This document shows, one piece after another, positions 24,642-33,501 of a DNA stretch of 64,000 nucleotides; the first letter of the stretch is position 1, and every line of letters begins with the position of its first letter. The stretch covers positions 1 through 64,000 of the forward strand of contig NZ_LRML01000014.1 of NCBI RefSeq assembly GCF_001647285.1, written 5' to 3'. A program made the translations under genes and the position numbers. This DNA comes from Rufibacter roseus (GTDB lineage Bacteria; Bacteroidota; Bacteroidia; Cytophagales; Hymenobacteraceae). The notes below the pieces were generated by a model, which did not search any database, had not been told where the DNA came from, and worked only from the letters and a program-made list of their open reading frames with translations.

Positions 24642-26674
24642 AGTTGGGTATGGTGTATGCGCCCGTTGCTTCTCTTTACTAAATCGGGCAAATCATAAAA
24701 CTGTAACAGGCCTTGCACTACGTGCGAATACATGTCTTTCTGCAGGGGATTAGCCACAAAACTTTCGTAGGAGGCAATGGCGTTTTTGATGTTGGCTTTT
24801 GAAATGCGGTCGTCCAGAAATGTGGCGTGCGTTACTACTGGGCCATACGCTCCATCAGCAGTAATATGAACTGGCATCTTTGCCCACTGCTTCTGTGCCT
24901 TCAGGTAATCTAACACCGAAACAAGGTCTTGCACGCGCTGGGTTAACAATGGCTTCTTCAGATGCAGGCTCAGAATGGCATTGCGGTACTCACCGGACCA
25001 GTACTTTGATTCATTGAGCTTCGGGTCATCCTGACTCTCACCAAAACCACGGAGGTCTGCCAACACCAATACATTCCCTGCCTGCATCTCCTGCTGAATA
25101 AGGCTATCGGTTTTAAGCAAAGAAGCCATTCCTTCTTCGGCCAGTGCTATGGTTACCTTTCTAGGTTTTGCTTTTCCGGTGGGTGAATAAATGACTACGG
25201 GTACAGGCAATTCGCCTTGCCGCATGAGTATGCGTTTTTCTACGGTATAGTGCTGGTTATTGCTAGTTCCGCTTACCTCCGTGTAAACAGGGCTTGAATT
25301 CAGCTCAAGGCCAATAACCTCCTTTACCTGATCCCTTAGTATGTTCAGGTTTTTCTCAGCCATAAACGCTTGCCGCTGCGAAGCCAGTTGCTGAAACCTT
25401 GCATGGTTGAGCGACTGAACCGTTACCTCATTTGGGAAGGCCGTGTTTACCTGACCTGTGGAAGTAGCCAATAGTTTTTGCTCAGAGAGGGAACCTACCG
25501 CACCTTCCTGCACTGGCTTTGGGTCTTGGTACAACCATTTCCGGAACCAGGAAACTGCCGCCTCTCTCTTGGGTTTTGAGATGCCGTGCCCATCTGGCCA
25601 GATGAAAAGCTGCGCTTTTTCGGGTTGCTGCAAAGCGGTGTATACCTCCTTCAGCTCTTCAAAGCCTTTGAGTGTACCCCGGTGGTCTACAAAATCATTT
25701 TCTCCGGCCAAAATCAGCACTGGTTTGGGAGCGGCCGCAATTATAAAATCTGCCATTTCCAGACTGCCTTCGCCAGGCATGTATTGGCAGCCGTCTTGTG
25801 CCCCTGCCAACTCAATGTAGCGGGCGCGTTGGGTAAAATAGCTGGCCGGGGCCGCCACTTTAATGCGGTCATCATAGGCCAGCAGGTAAACGGCTTGTGT
25901 GCCGCCACCGGAGTTACCTATGGCTCCGAGTTTGGTTTTGTCTACTTCGGGTCTGGTTTCTAAGTAATCGAGCGCCCGCACATTGTCCCAGAGCATGTAA
26001 GCGGCTACGCTGGTGCCTACTAAATTAGCGCCGGCGTTCAGCAGCGTATGTTCGGTCGTGGCACCGCGGGTAAGGGACTTTCCGTTTTTATCGGTGAGTT
26101 GTACCCGCTCGCCCTGTGAAAAAGGGTCTACTGAAAGCACCACGAACCCGTTGGAGGCAAACAAGCGAGCAGTTTGCTGGTAGCTTTCGGTGGCTTTGGC
26201 GGTCATTTCGTGGCCGTTCATGAGCAGCACCGCTGGGAAAGGGCCTTTTCCCACTGGAATGTATAGGTTAGCCGTCACGTGGTGGTTAGGTCGGCTTTCG
26301 TACACCAGATTTTCAATGCGGTAGCCGTTCTGCTTTATTTGCCCGGTTACCTTTGCGTTTAGCGGCTGTTTTTCCGGAAACGGACCTAAAACATCTAAAT
26401 ATGCTTTTTTTACTTCCGCCTGATAGGCGCGCATTTTCTCAGCTGAGCCCAGAGCATCTTCTAATTTCTGCCGGCGTTGGTCATAGGCGGCATGCAGGTT
26501 CCGGACTAGATAGGCATTGTAAGTTGTTTTCGCTTTCCAAGTTAGCACCGGCCCCGGCGACTGCGCATATGCCGAAGGAGCACCTAAAAGAGTGGCTACG
26601 GCAACGCTTATGCTAGTTACTGTGCTTTTGAAAGACTTCTTTATTCCTATCATTCTAAACTTCTTCTCCTTCAA
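24638..26674 (-). CDS. Two-domain alpha/beta hydrolase (acetylxylan esterase/CE19-like)
   Basis: A 678-residue exported hydrolase with a signal peptide (about 1-38). The first alpha/beta-hydrolase domain has the nucleophile motif GNSGGG and a C-terminal DGHG His; it resembles carbohydrate esterases annotated as acetylxylan esterase, and pectin methylesterases of the CE19 kind are an alternative. The second half (about 430-678) has the same fold pattern (VLVLADLRGFGES), but its nucleophile elbow reads TADGAYGP without Ser, so it looks inactive. An internal Met (residue 8, at 26653) is preceded by GGAG and could be the true start. A LacI-type operator lies 227 bp upstream of the first ATG. Confidence 0.82.
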   Translation of the reverse strand: MKEKKFRMIGIKKSFKSTVTSISVAVATLLGAPSAYAQSPGPVLTWKAKTTYNAYLVRNLHAAYDQRRQKLEDALGSAEKMRAYQAEVKKAYLDVLGPFPEKQPLNAKVTGQIKQNGYRIENLVYESRPNHHVTANLYIPVGKGPFPAVLLMNGHEMTAKATESYQQTARLFASNGFVVLSVDPFSQGERVQLTDKNGKSLTRGATTEHTLLNAGANLVGTSVAAYMLWDNVRALDYLETRPEVDKTKLGAIGNSGGGTQAVYLLAYDDRIKVAAPASYFTQRARYIELAGAQDGCQYMPGEGSLEMADFIIAAAPKPVLILAGENDFVDHRGTLKGFEELKEVYTALQQPEKAQLFIWPDGHGISKPKREAAVSWFRKWLYQDPKPVQEGAVGSLSEQKLLATSTGQVNTAFPNEVTVQSLNHARFQQLASQRQAFMAEKNLNILRDQVKEVIGLELNSSPVYTEVSGTSNNQHYTVEKRILMRQGELPVPVVIYSPTGKAKPRKVTIALAEEGMASLLKTDSLIQQEMQAGNVLVLADLRGFGESQDDPKLNESKYWSGEYRNAILSLHLKKPLLTQRVQDLVSVLDYLKAQKQWAKMPVHITADGAYGPVVTHATFLDDRISKANIKNAIASYESFVANPLQKDMYSHVVQGLLQFYDLPDLVKRSNGRIHHTQL

Positions 26675-26723
26675 TCTTTTGGTCGGGTGCTTTGCAGAGG
26701 TTGTATTGTGCTACAATAACAGA

Positions 26724-26757
26724 AAAAGACAGGAGCCAAAGGCTCATGTCTTTTTTT
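26724..26757. terminator. Terminator-like hairpin in the esterase leader
   Basis: Stem AAAAGACA/GAGCC paired with GGCTC/TGTCTTTT, one G-A mismatch, loop AAA. T-runs occur on both strands, so it could act in either direction. It lies about 50 bp before the esterase start and downstream of the operator on the minus strand, so it could be a leader attenuator. Confidence 0.65.
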
Positions 26758-26900
26758 CTCTATCATGAAAGTACTCCTCTAAAATTCACCTTAACACTGT
26801 AGCCTATGGGGCAGCAATTAAAATATTTGCAGAACCAAACAGCTGCTCCACATCATTGCCTAACTTTCTGCCTGTTCATTTCTTCAATGAAAGCCACAAA

Positions 26901-26916
26901 GCGCAATCGATTGTCT
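26901..26916. promoter_or_regulatory. LacI-type operator, esterase unit
   Basis: GCGCAATCGATTGTCT matches the consensus in the left half and core. It lies 227 bp upstream of the esterase ATG at 26674. Confidence 0.75.
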
Positions 26917-27195
26917 TGCAGACATACTAAAAAGGCAACCTTATTGCCTTACGTTCACCTCAACCTTTCACTCAACTCTTCCTGTTTAAATCTCATCATA
27001 ACTTTTGTAAAAAACAAATAAACACTTCTCTTCTGCAGCATGAGCTAAAGAGAAAAGACGCATTAAGAATATTTGAATTTGCAGAGCAATACCTTTTGCC
27101 TCAGCAGGTGCGATTTCATCAAGGACACATCACCCATCCTATCTATAAGACTTATAACTTTAACTAATTGGTCAGCCGTAGACGACGCAAAAAAA

Positions 27196-27247
27196 CAGTC
27201 CCTGTTTCTGGTCTTCTTTTAGAAAAACAGGCCTAAAACAGGGACTG
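27196..27247 (-). terminator. Palindrome family element 10, terminator after pectinesterase
   Basis: Outer arms CAGTCCCTGTTT and AAACAGGGACTG enclose the family core. On the minus strand it follows the pectinesterase stop (27269) and is followed by a T7 run, fitting an intrinsic terminator built from the repeat. Confidence 0.8.
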
Positions 27248-27268
27248 AATAAGTCAATGTAGGAAAGC

Positions 27269-30200
27269 TTACGGAGCTACCACCATTCTGCGGGTAGCAT
27301 GGAAGCCGCCGGCAGTTAGACGGTAGAAGTACACACCACTTTTCAGTGATTGATTTAGTCTCACCTCATGGCTTCCGATGGTTTTAAATCCACTTTCCAG
27401 AGTAGCCACTTTCTTGCCCATGGCATCGAACACTTCAATGGTTACATGGCTAGCTTTTTTCAGTTCGTACTGAATGGTAGTGGCACCATAGAAAGGGTTC
27501 GGGAAGTTTTGACCTAAGCTGAATACTGCGTTACGAACTTCTTTCTTGCTTCCGGTAACGGTGTATTCCACAGGCTCTGGCATCCAGTCAAAACTGTAGC
27601 TTGGGTGCGTTTCTTTCGCGAAGATATTGGCGATAGTATGTTCGCCGGCTTCGGCTTCAGTCAGGGCACGGCTGATAGAGCTTCTGCTTGTCATGCTTGC
27701 ACCGGGGCCACTGTTGTTGAACTCACCATACAAAGCAGGTGTCACGTTCCAGGTGTTCCAGCCGGCTGGGTTCAGGTTAGCTGGCAGGTGGGTGTTTATG
27801 AACACGGTTCTAGGGGCTGCCTGCCAAGGTCTGCCCAGGTAGAAACCATTGATGGCGTTGCCGTCAAAACCAACTTCTGGCGTAGTGACGGTTGAGTTCA
27901 GGAACACGAAGCCATGTAGGGTGTTGGCCTCAGTAGAAGCAGCGGTTATCACCCCGCCATTTCTGTTTACTCTCAACGTACAGTTGTCAAACACCACTGG
28001 TTGGCGCCCGAAGATAAAGTCAACGGAACCCTCAATATAGCAGTCTTTCATGTACACGCGCCCCACTGTTCTGCCGCCCCATGCGTAATAGGTGTCTTGG
28101 TAGCCTAAGATACGGCAATTGTAGAACGCCTGACGGTCGCCGTTGGTGCGCAAGGCAACCGCCTGCTGGCTACCTACTGACCCATCGTTCTGAACGGTGT
28201 TCTGAAAGGTCATGTTCACGGCAATGAAATCGTCTGGCTCAATAGCTACGCTGTAAGAATTGGCGGTACCCATATTATTCTTGCCGGCATAGTCATCATA
28301 GGTAATAATGGTAGTATTTGGATCTTCACCACGTAGGGTAACGTTTACCTTGTTGCGCTCCAGAATCACTTTCTCGTAATATGTTCCGGGTTTCACCATA
28401 ATGGTATATTTACCGGTGTAGAAATCAGGAACGGCGTTGAAGGCAGCCTGAATGGTGGTATAATCACCGGTTCCATCCTTGGCTACCACTTTTGTAACAT
28501 CTGGCGCCTGAGGCTGGGTAGTGAAGGTCAGTTCCGGACCATAGCCCGTTCCCTGACTGTTGGTGGCGTATGCCCGTACATGGTACGTTGTGTTAGCAGT
28601 TAAAGAATGCAAGAGGCTGGCGAAACTTCCTAAACCGGCACCGTCTTCTGATTTATTATCGGCAATGGTAGGCTCACCAGTGGTGTTCCAGACAATACCT
28701 CTGGCTGTCACTTCTGTTCCACCCCAAGCGGTTACGTTTCCTCCGCTTTGAGCAGTCTTGGTGAGTACGTTTGTAACAGCAGTGGTAGTAACGGTAGGCA
28801 CTTTTAGTTCGGCCAGTGTGGTGAAGGACAATTGATCTCCGTAGGAGGTCCCCGCCGCGTTGGTGGCATACGCCCGCACATAATACAAGGTGTTTGGTGC
28901 AAGGCCTGTCATCTCGGCAGAGAATGTACCAGAACCTTCCCCAGCTGTGGCTTTACCACCTTCAATAGTTGGGTTTTCAGAAGTTCCGTACACTACCCCG
29001 CGGGAAGTCACCGGAGAACCTCCGTCAGAAGCCACATTGCCTCCGGCAGTAGCAGAAGTGGTGGATATGCGGGAAATAACTGTGTTGGTAGTGACGGTGG
29101 CAGGGTCTACGGTTACTCCCACTGCCTCGCCGGAAATGGTCATGTTGTAGATAGCCACCAGCTTGGCCCAGCCTTCAGCATTCTTGTTATGCGGGTAAAT
29201 ACGCACGTAGAATGTTTCACCGGAGTTAACTGTCTGGTTTAGGTCAGCACTGATAGGCTCTACTTTATTCCCCACCAAATCGCGGTCTTCAAACAAAACT
29301 GTTTTAGTGGCAAACGTTGGGTCTTTTGAGTAGTAGATGGCAGCCTTCAAGTTACTTGAGTACCAACCACCAATGTGCATTGCCACCTTCTTAACGGTAA
29401 ACGTAGCCCCGGTTTTAGGAGACACCGCATATTGGAACCACAGGTTTTCAACTGGGTTTGGCTCCGCCTGCCAGTCTTGAGAGACGGTTTGGATGGCAGC
29501 CACACTTACTTCCTGATTAGTATCAGTGGTGGTAAGGTTGGTTTTGCCATAATACTTCATAGCATCACTGTAAGCGGGAGCTTGCCCAAGGAGGGCACCC
29601 GTTACAGAGTATGTTTGGTCGCTGTTCCAAACAATGCTGGAAGGAACGGCGGTCGCCTCTGTTTCACCCGAGATGATGACATCTTTCAACAAAATGTATT
29701 TACCGGTGGGCGGAGTGCTTTGATTGTGCACCCAAGGGTAGATGCGCAGGTACAGGCTGTCTCCTTCTTCCACTGCCACATTGATCTCTTTGGTGACCGT
29801 GGTCAAAGCATCTCGTGAAACGGCGTCATCGGCGAATCCGGTGCCCATTTCTACTAAGGTAGCGGTGGCAAACGAGGGGTCAGTAGAATAGAATACTTTG
29901 GCCCGCATGGCGCTTGTTCCCGCCGAGCCCAATTTATATGAGAGCCCCTTGACCACCAATTTATTGTTGGGGCTGGGAGTAATTGCGAATTGGGTATAGG
30001 TTCCGGTAGTGGTATCGGTTTGGGTGGCGGCCCAAGTGCCACCTGCTACTCTTACCCTCTGGATGCCTTCTACCCCGGAATAAGTGTTATAAGAGTGAAT
30101 CTCCATTTTTCCGAAACGCTCTTTAGATCCCTGCACCTGCCCAGCGGTGGACACGGCATCGCCGGTTCCGCCCGAGGCGGGGTTAGTCAGCGGCCAGGTA

Positions 30201-30289
30201 ACTGAACCTGTAGATGTTTGCGCTAGAACCCGCGCAGAGAATGAGCAAATCAGCAAAGCTAAGCCTAATAAGAAGTAAATTTTCTTCAT
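27269..30289 (-). CDS. Large T9SS-secreted pectinesterase (CE8) with accessory modules
   Basis: A 1006-residue secreted enzyme. Signal peptide 1-23; two related modules of about 180 residues (about 25-215 and 216-390), each with a YS-DP-FAT block and ending in ISGE; two fibronectin-III-like repeats (about 392-592); the CE8 beta-helix (about 600-905), with GTYYEKV, the QAVALR and GYQDT motifs, EGSVDFIFG and YLGRPW; and a C-terminal T9SS sorting domain (about 930-1006, FSLGQNFPNPF...GVYFYRL). It removes methyl esters from homogalacturonan outside the cell. The operator 203 bp upstream puts it in the LacI regulon as a single-gene unit. It is about three times the length of the two periplasmic CE8 paralogues. 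Confidence 0.92.
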   Translation of the reverse strand: MKKIYFLLGLALLICSFSARVLAQTSTGSVTWPLTNPASGGTGDAVSTAGQVQGSKERFGKMEIHSYNTYSGVEGIQRVRVAGGTWAATQTDTTTGTYTQFAITPSPNNKLVVKGLSYKLGSAGTSAMRAKVFYSTDPSFATATLVEMGTGFADDAVSRDALTTVTKEINVAVEEGDSLYLRIYPWVHNQSTPPTGKYILLKDVIISGETEATAVPSSIVWNSDQTYSVTGALLGQAPAYSDAMKYYGKTNLTTTDTNQEVSVAAIQTVSQDWQAEPNPVENLWFQYAVSPKTGATFTVKKVAMHIGGWYSSNLKAAIYYSKDPTFATKTVLFEDRDLVGNKVEPISADLNQTVNSGETFYVRIYPHNKNAEGWAKLVAIYNMTISGEAVGVTVDPATVTTNTVISRISTTSATAGGNVASDGGSPVTSRGVVYGTSENPTIEGGKATAGEGSGTFSAEMTGLAPNTLYYVRAYATNAAGTSYGDQLSFTTLAELKVPTVTTTAVTNVLTKTAQSGGNVTAWGGTEVTARGIVWNTTGEPTIADNKSEDGAGLGSFASLLHSLTANTTYHVRAYATNSQGTGYGPELTFTTQPQAPDVTKVVAKDGTGDYTTIQAAFNAVPDFYTGKYTIMVKPGTYYEKVILERNKVNVTLRGEDPNTTIITYDDYAGKNNMGTANSYSVAIEPDDFIAVNMTFQNTVQNDGSVGSQQAVALRTNGDRQAFYNCRILGYQDTYYAWGGRTVGRVYMKDCYIEGSVDFIFGRQPVVFDNCTLRVNRNGGVITAASTEANTLHGFVFLNSTVTTPEVGFDGNAINGFYLGRPWQAAPRTVFINTHLPANLNPAGWNTWNVTPALYGEFNNSGPGASMTSRSSISRALTEAEAGEHTIANIFAKETHPSYSFDWMPEPVEYTVTGSKKEVRNAVFSLGQNFPNPFYGATTIQYELKKASHVTIEVFDAMGKKVATLESGFKTIGSHEVRLNQSLKSGVYFYRLTAGGFHATRRMVVAP

Positions 30290-30491
30290 AAGAGAGGGGT
30301 TTAATTAAAAAATACATGCACTTCTACTCTTGCCTTGCGGCGTTTTATTGTCTTTAAAGCACTAACTTCTCATAAAGCATTATTGCACTTTACTAATCTT
30401 GAATATTACAGCCAGGAAAACAGAACAAATTCCTACACCCAGCGAGCAGCTTCCCCAACTCCTCAATAGTTTTTGGGAGCTGTGCAACTAT

Positions 30492-30507
30492 GAGCAATCG
30501 ATTGCGC
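30492..30507. promoter_or_regulatory. LacI-type operator, large pectinesterase
   Basis: GAGCAATCGATTGCGC; read on the minus strand it is GCGCAATCGATTGCTC, a near-perfect consensus site. It lies 203 bp upstream of the pectinesterase ATG. Confidence 0.8.
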
Positions 30508-30737
30508 ATAGAGAACTAAAAAAAAGGCTCTCTCCTGCCTTTGCCAAAAAATCGGATTATCTATCCTGTCTCTTGCTGTTCAAGATTTAAATATCTTAAA
30601 ACAAGTTAATAATTACAAGCATTTTTTACTCTTTTATAAATCTTACATCTAATTATTGAAAAATCAGCAACTGAAAATACAAAATCATATCTGTCTTTAA
30701 TTAAGCAGCTATACCCCTTTCCCCTTAGGCAATAAAA

Positions 30738-30777
30738 AAACAGCCCTTCCTCACCTGTACGTGAAAAAGGGCTGTTT
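30738..30777 (-). terminator. Terminator after the CE12 gene
   Basis: Arms AAACAGCCCTT (30738-30748) and AAGGGCTGTTT (30767-30777), with a further pairing CTCAC/GTGA inside. On the minus strand it ends in a T-run, 33 bp past the CE12 stop, closing the long enzyme run. Confidence 0.85.
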
Positions 30778-30810
30778 AAAATCTACTGTGTCTACAGCGT
30801 CTAAACTAAA

Positions 30811-31614
30811 TCATTTTTTCGCCGCTAACGTTTTCATGCCTTCAAAAACCAAGCGGGCAACTTCTTTTGCTCCCTCTGGCTGAAAGTGCGTGTTGTCTTT
30901 CTGCCCCTCTGGGTAGTTCTTATACTTACCGGCGGGCAGGTTCATAAAGTAATTGGCAGTCACGTACTCCTGTCCTTTCTCTGAGAAAGAGTCAATAGAC
31001 AGTTGCTGCAAGTCTATCAGTTGCACGTTCAATTCACGGGCAACATCTTTCACCGCCTGCGGATACTCGCCATGAACATTGCCAATTCTGCCGTCTTTCC
31101 AGGGGTAGTTACGGGCCACCGGCGTCAGCAGCACTGGAATAGCCCTTTTCTGTCGGGTTTGGTTCACGAACAGGCGCAGGTATTCTTTGTAGCCCTGTAT
31201 GTTGACGTAGCGCTCAGGCTTGTTCTCGGCGGCATCGTTATGACCAAACTGAATCATGACCACATCGTTTTTCTTTAAAGCGTTGTACACCTGCGCCCAA
31301 CGGCCTTCCTCAAAAAAGGTGCGGGTACTGCGGCCGCCACGGGCTTTGTCTAGCACCACGGCGCTGTCTCCTTTAATCAGGTGCTTTAGTTTGGGCAAAT
31401 TGTCTGACCGCAGGAACGGCTGAAACACCTGCCCCCACCCCATCACCGGATACCGCTTGTTCATGTAATCCTCGCCGTCATAGTCAGAATAATCGGCTAC
31501 GGTGGAGTCACCTACCAAATACACGTGCACTATCTTCTTTTTAAATGAAATGAAAGACAATGCGGAAAGGCTACTCACTAAAAGTGCAATGGCAATGATT
31601 CTTCTGGTAAGCAT
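30811..31614 (-). CDS. Rhamnogalacturonan acetylesterase-like SGNH hydrolase (CE12)
   Basis: A 267-residue exported SGNH esterase, paralogous to the CE12 gene at 21825-22586. Signal segment about 1-24. Block I is GDSTVADYSDYDGE, with the nucleophile Ser; GRSTRTFFEEGRW follows; block III is GHNDAAENKPERY; and the block V Asp-His pair is in DNTHFQPEGAKE. It should remove acetyl esters from pectin. A strong terminator precedes it (31645-31676), so its expression depends on readthrough from the GH28 gene or on a promoter within the 64-bp gap. The start codon touches a palindrome element. Confidence 0.9.
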   Translation of the reverse strand: MLTRRIIAIALLVSSLSALSFISFKKKIVHVYLVGDSTVADYSDYDGEDYMNKRYPVMGWGQVFQPFLRSDNLPKLKHLIKGDSAVVLDKARGGRSTRTFFEEGRWAQVYNALKKNDVVMIQFGHNDAAENKPERYVNIQGYKEYLRLFVNQTRQKRAIPVLLTPVARNYPWKDGRIGNVHGEYPQAVKDVARELNVQLIDLQQLSIDSFSEKGQEYVTANYFMNLPAGKYKNYPEGQKDNTHFQPEGAKEVARLVFEGMKTLAAKK

Positions 31615-31653
31615 GTTTTAGAGCTGTTTTTGAAAAAAGAGCATAAAAACAGC
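31614..31653. repeat. Palindrome family element 11
   Basis: Left arm TGTTTTAGAGCTGTTTTT, right arm AAAAAAGAGCATAAAAACAG. The right end (31645-31653) is also the left arm of the terminator at 31645-31676, so the two hairpins compete. The element abuts the CE12 start codon. Confidence 0.8.
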
Positions 31654-31676
31654 GCACCGGTCGGTGCGCTGTTTTT
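31645..31676 (-). terminator. Terminator after GH28, sharing an arm with a palindrome
   Basis: Perfect 14-bp arms AAAAACAGCGCACC (31645-31658) and GGTGCGCTGTTTTT (31663-31676), 4-nt loop. It starts 2 bp past the GH28 stop on the minus strand and ends in a T5 run. Confidence 0.9.
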
Positions 31677-31678
31677 AG

Positions 31679-33430
31679 TTATTTTACTGATACGGCAGAG
31701 GCTTTCAAGTCTTTGCCTTTGTTTATTTGAGTATTAGCATTTTTAAAGTCCTTGCTATCCAGCTTTACGTTCTGGGTCAACGGGCCTAACACCCGCACTA
31801 CCTGACCCTGGCCCTCTTTAAAGGTCAAGCCTTGCACGGTTATGTTCTTGCTGTTGAAGATGGTCAAGGCAGGACCTTGATCTGCCAATACTTTCACATT
31901 CTTCAGCTGAATGCCGTCTGAGTCAACTGCGGTAATTCCTTTTTTTGCTTTCAAGAAAGCGTTTTCAATTACCACGTTCTGAAGGTTCATCTCTGGAAGG
32001 CCTTGTAACGCCAGGGCTTCATCAGCGCCGGAAACGGTAATGTTTTTCATCCAGATGTTCTTGAACGAAGGGGTTTCTTCGGTAACAGGAACTGGCTTGG
32101 CTGCGGCTGGAGTACCTGAGCCACCTTGCTCAGCATCCATGGTAGGCGAATTACCGCCGTAAAACAGGTTAAAGCTGATGGCCTGAGTTGGAATGTTTAT
32201 CATGTCAATGTTAGAGATCCAGATGTTCTCTACCAATCCTCCCCGGCCACGGGTACTCTTGAAACGCAAGCCTATGTCGGTGCCCATGAACGTACAGTTA
32301 GACACGTGGATGTTTCTGACCCCGCCGCTCATCTCAGAGCCTACCACAAAACCACCGTGACCATGGTATACCACGTTGTTCTTCACGATTACATTTTCGG
32401 TAGGGATGCCGCGGTCACGTCCGTCTTTGTCTTTCCCGGATTTAAAACAGATGGCATCATCGCCTACGTCAAAGGTATTGTTGTACACCAAAGCATTTTT
32501 GCAGGACTCCAGATCCAGACCATCACCGTTCTGTGAGTACCAAGGGTTACGCACGTTCAGGTTCCGGATGATGATGTCTTCACACATTAAAGGATGCAGG
32601 TTCCAGGCGGGCGAGTTTTGGAAAGTAGGCCCGTCTAACAACACGGTTTTGCAGTTAATAAAGCTCAATAAAACCGGACGAAGGTAATCTTTAACCGCTT
32701 CAAACTCGGCTTTGGTTTTGAAGTCAGGAACGTTGAAGTTGTTATTAACCTGGCCTTTTTTGGATTGGGCCGTTGGGTACCACATTTTGCCGTCATCGCT
32801 CAACACACCGGTTTTGGTCAGGTTTTTCCACTGGGCATCAGTCATTTTGCTTTTCTTCACAGGGCGCCAAGCATCACCGTTCCCGTCAAAAGTGCCTGAG
32901 CCGGTAATGGCAATATTGGTCAAATTCTTACCGGAGATAGGCGATTGGTTTCGCCAGGTGTTCAGCCCCTCAAAGCTGGTTTCAACCAGTTCATAGTCAT
33001 TAAAATCTTTACTGAAGATGACCATTGAACCGGCCTCGGCGTGCAAATTCACATTGCTTTTCATCACAATAGGACCAGTATACCACAATCCGCGAGGGAT
33101 TACCACGCGCCCTCCGCCATTGGCCGCCACATCGTTAATGGCTTGTTCAAAGGCTTTGGTGTTTTTAGTGATACCGTCGCCCACGGCTCCGTATTTAGTG
33201 ATGCTCACGCTGTAATTGGGGAAGCTGGTTTCCTTTACGCGAGGCATGTCAAATTCAATGCCTTCATAAATAGAAGCTGGAACACCTTCTGACGTTTTTT
33301 CCTGAGCAACTGGCGCCGCGGTTGAGGCAGTAGCCGTGGCAGTGGACTGACGCTGGCAAGAAAAATGGAAGATACTGGCTACGCCCAAAGCCAGGAATAA
33401 GCGGTTATGAAACAAGAACTTTCTTTTCAT
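31679..33430 (-). CDS. GH28 polygalacturonase-type lipoprotein
   Basis: A 583-residue GH28 beta-helix lipoprotein (lipobox FSC, Cys25). Catalytic motifs: NGDGLDLES, GDDAICFKSG and YHGHGGFVVGSE; the usual RIK contact reads RFK in GLRFKST. An extra C-terminal stretch of beta-helix repeats (about 460-583) makes it longer than the GH28 at 22727-24157. A low-complexity Thr/Ala linker follows the lipid anchor. It probably acts as an exo- or oligogalacturonidase in the periplasm or at the surface. It is the last gene before a strong terminator in the run that begins with the PL1 gene at 44899. Confidence 0.88.
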   Translation of the reverse strand: MKRKFLFHNRLFLALGVASIFHFSCQRQSTATATASTAAPVAQEKTSEGVPASIYEGIEFDMPRVKETSFPNYSVSITKYGAVGDGITKNTKAFEQAINDVAANGGGRVVIPRGLWYTGPIVMKSNVNLHAEAGSMVIFSKDFNDYELVETSFEGLNTWRNQSPISGKNLTNIAITGSGTFDGNGDAWRPVKKSKMTDAQWKNLTKTGVLSDDGKMWYPTAQSKKGQVNNNFNVPDFKTKAEFEAVKDYLRPVLLSFINCKTVLLDGPTFQNSPAWNLHPLMCEDIIIRNLNVRNPWYSQNGDGLDLESCKNALVYNNTFDVGDDAICFKSGKDKDGRDRGIPTENVIVKNNVVYHGHGGFVVGSEMSGGVRNIHVSNCTFMGTDIGLRFKSTRGRGGLVENIWISNIDMINIPTQAISFNLFYGGNSPTMDAEQGGSGTPAAAKPVPVTEETPSFKNIWMKNITVSGADEALALQGLPEMNLQNVVIENAFLKAKKGITAVDSDGIQLKNVKVLADQGPALTIFNSKNITVQGLTFKEGQGQVVRVLGPLTQNVKLDSKDFKNANTQINKGKDLKASAVSVK

Positions 33431-33452
33431 TTGGTAATTTAGTTAGTCGGTG

Positions 33453-33492
33453 CTGTTTTAGGTCTGTTTTTAAAAAATAAGGCCGAAAACGG
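33453..33492. repeat. Palindrome family element 12
   Basis: Left arm CTGTTTTAGGTCTGTTTTT, right arm AAGGCCGAAAACGG, filling most of the 71-bp gap between the GH43 and GH28 genes. Confidence 0.85.
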
Positions 33493-33501
33493 GTAATTCA
33501 T

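Larger units (their letters stand above)
26675..27268. other. Esterase upstream region
   Basis: 594 bp holding, from the esterase outward: a terminator-like hairpin (26724-26757), a LacI-type operator (26901-26916) and a palindrome element acting as terminator for the pectinesterase (27196-27247). A 71-codon plus-strand frame at 26806-27021 contains the operator and is not considered a gene. Confidence 0.6.
30290..30810. other. Region between the pectinesterase start and the CE12 gene
   Basis: 521 bp with one LacI-type operator (30492-30507) and the terminator of the long minus-strand run (30738-30777). The rest is AT-rich without a recognisable gene. Confidence 0.6.

Noticed and set aside
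26360-26396. A palindrome resembling the CTGTTTT family inside the esterase coding region
   Set aside because: It encodes the conserved-looking GPFPEKQPLNAK stretch of the protein and lacks the outer CTGTTTT end, so it is probably chance similarity under codon constraint.
26806-27021. A 71-codon plus-strand frame upstream of the esterase
   Set aside because: It runs across the LacI-type operator, has no recognisable protein features and no supporting context.
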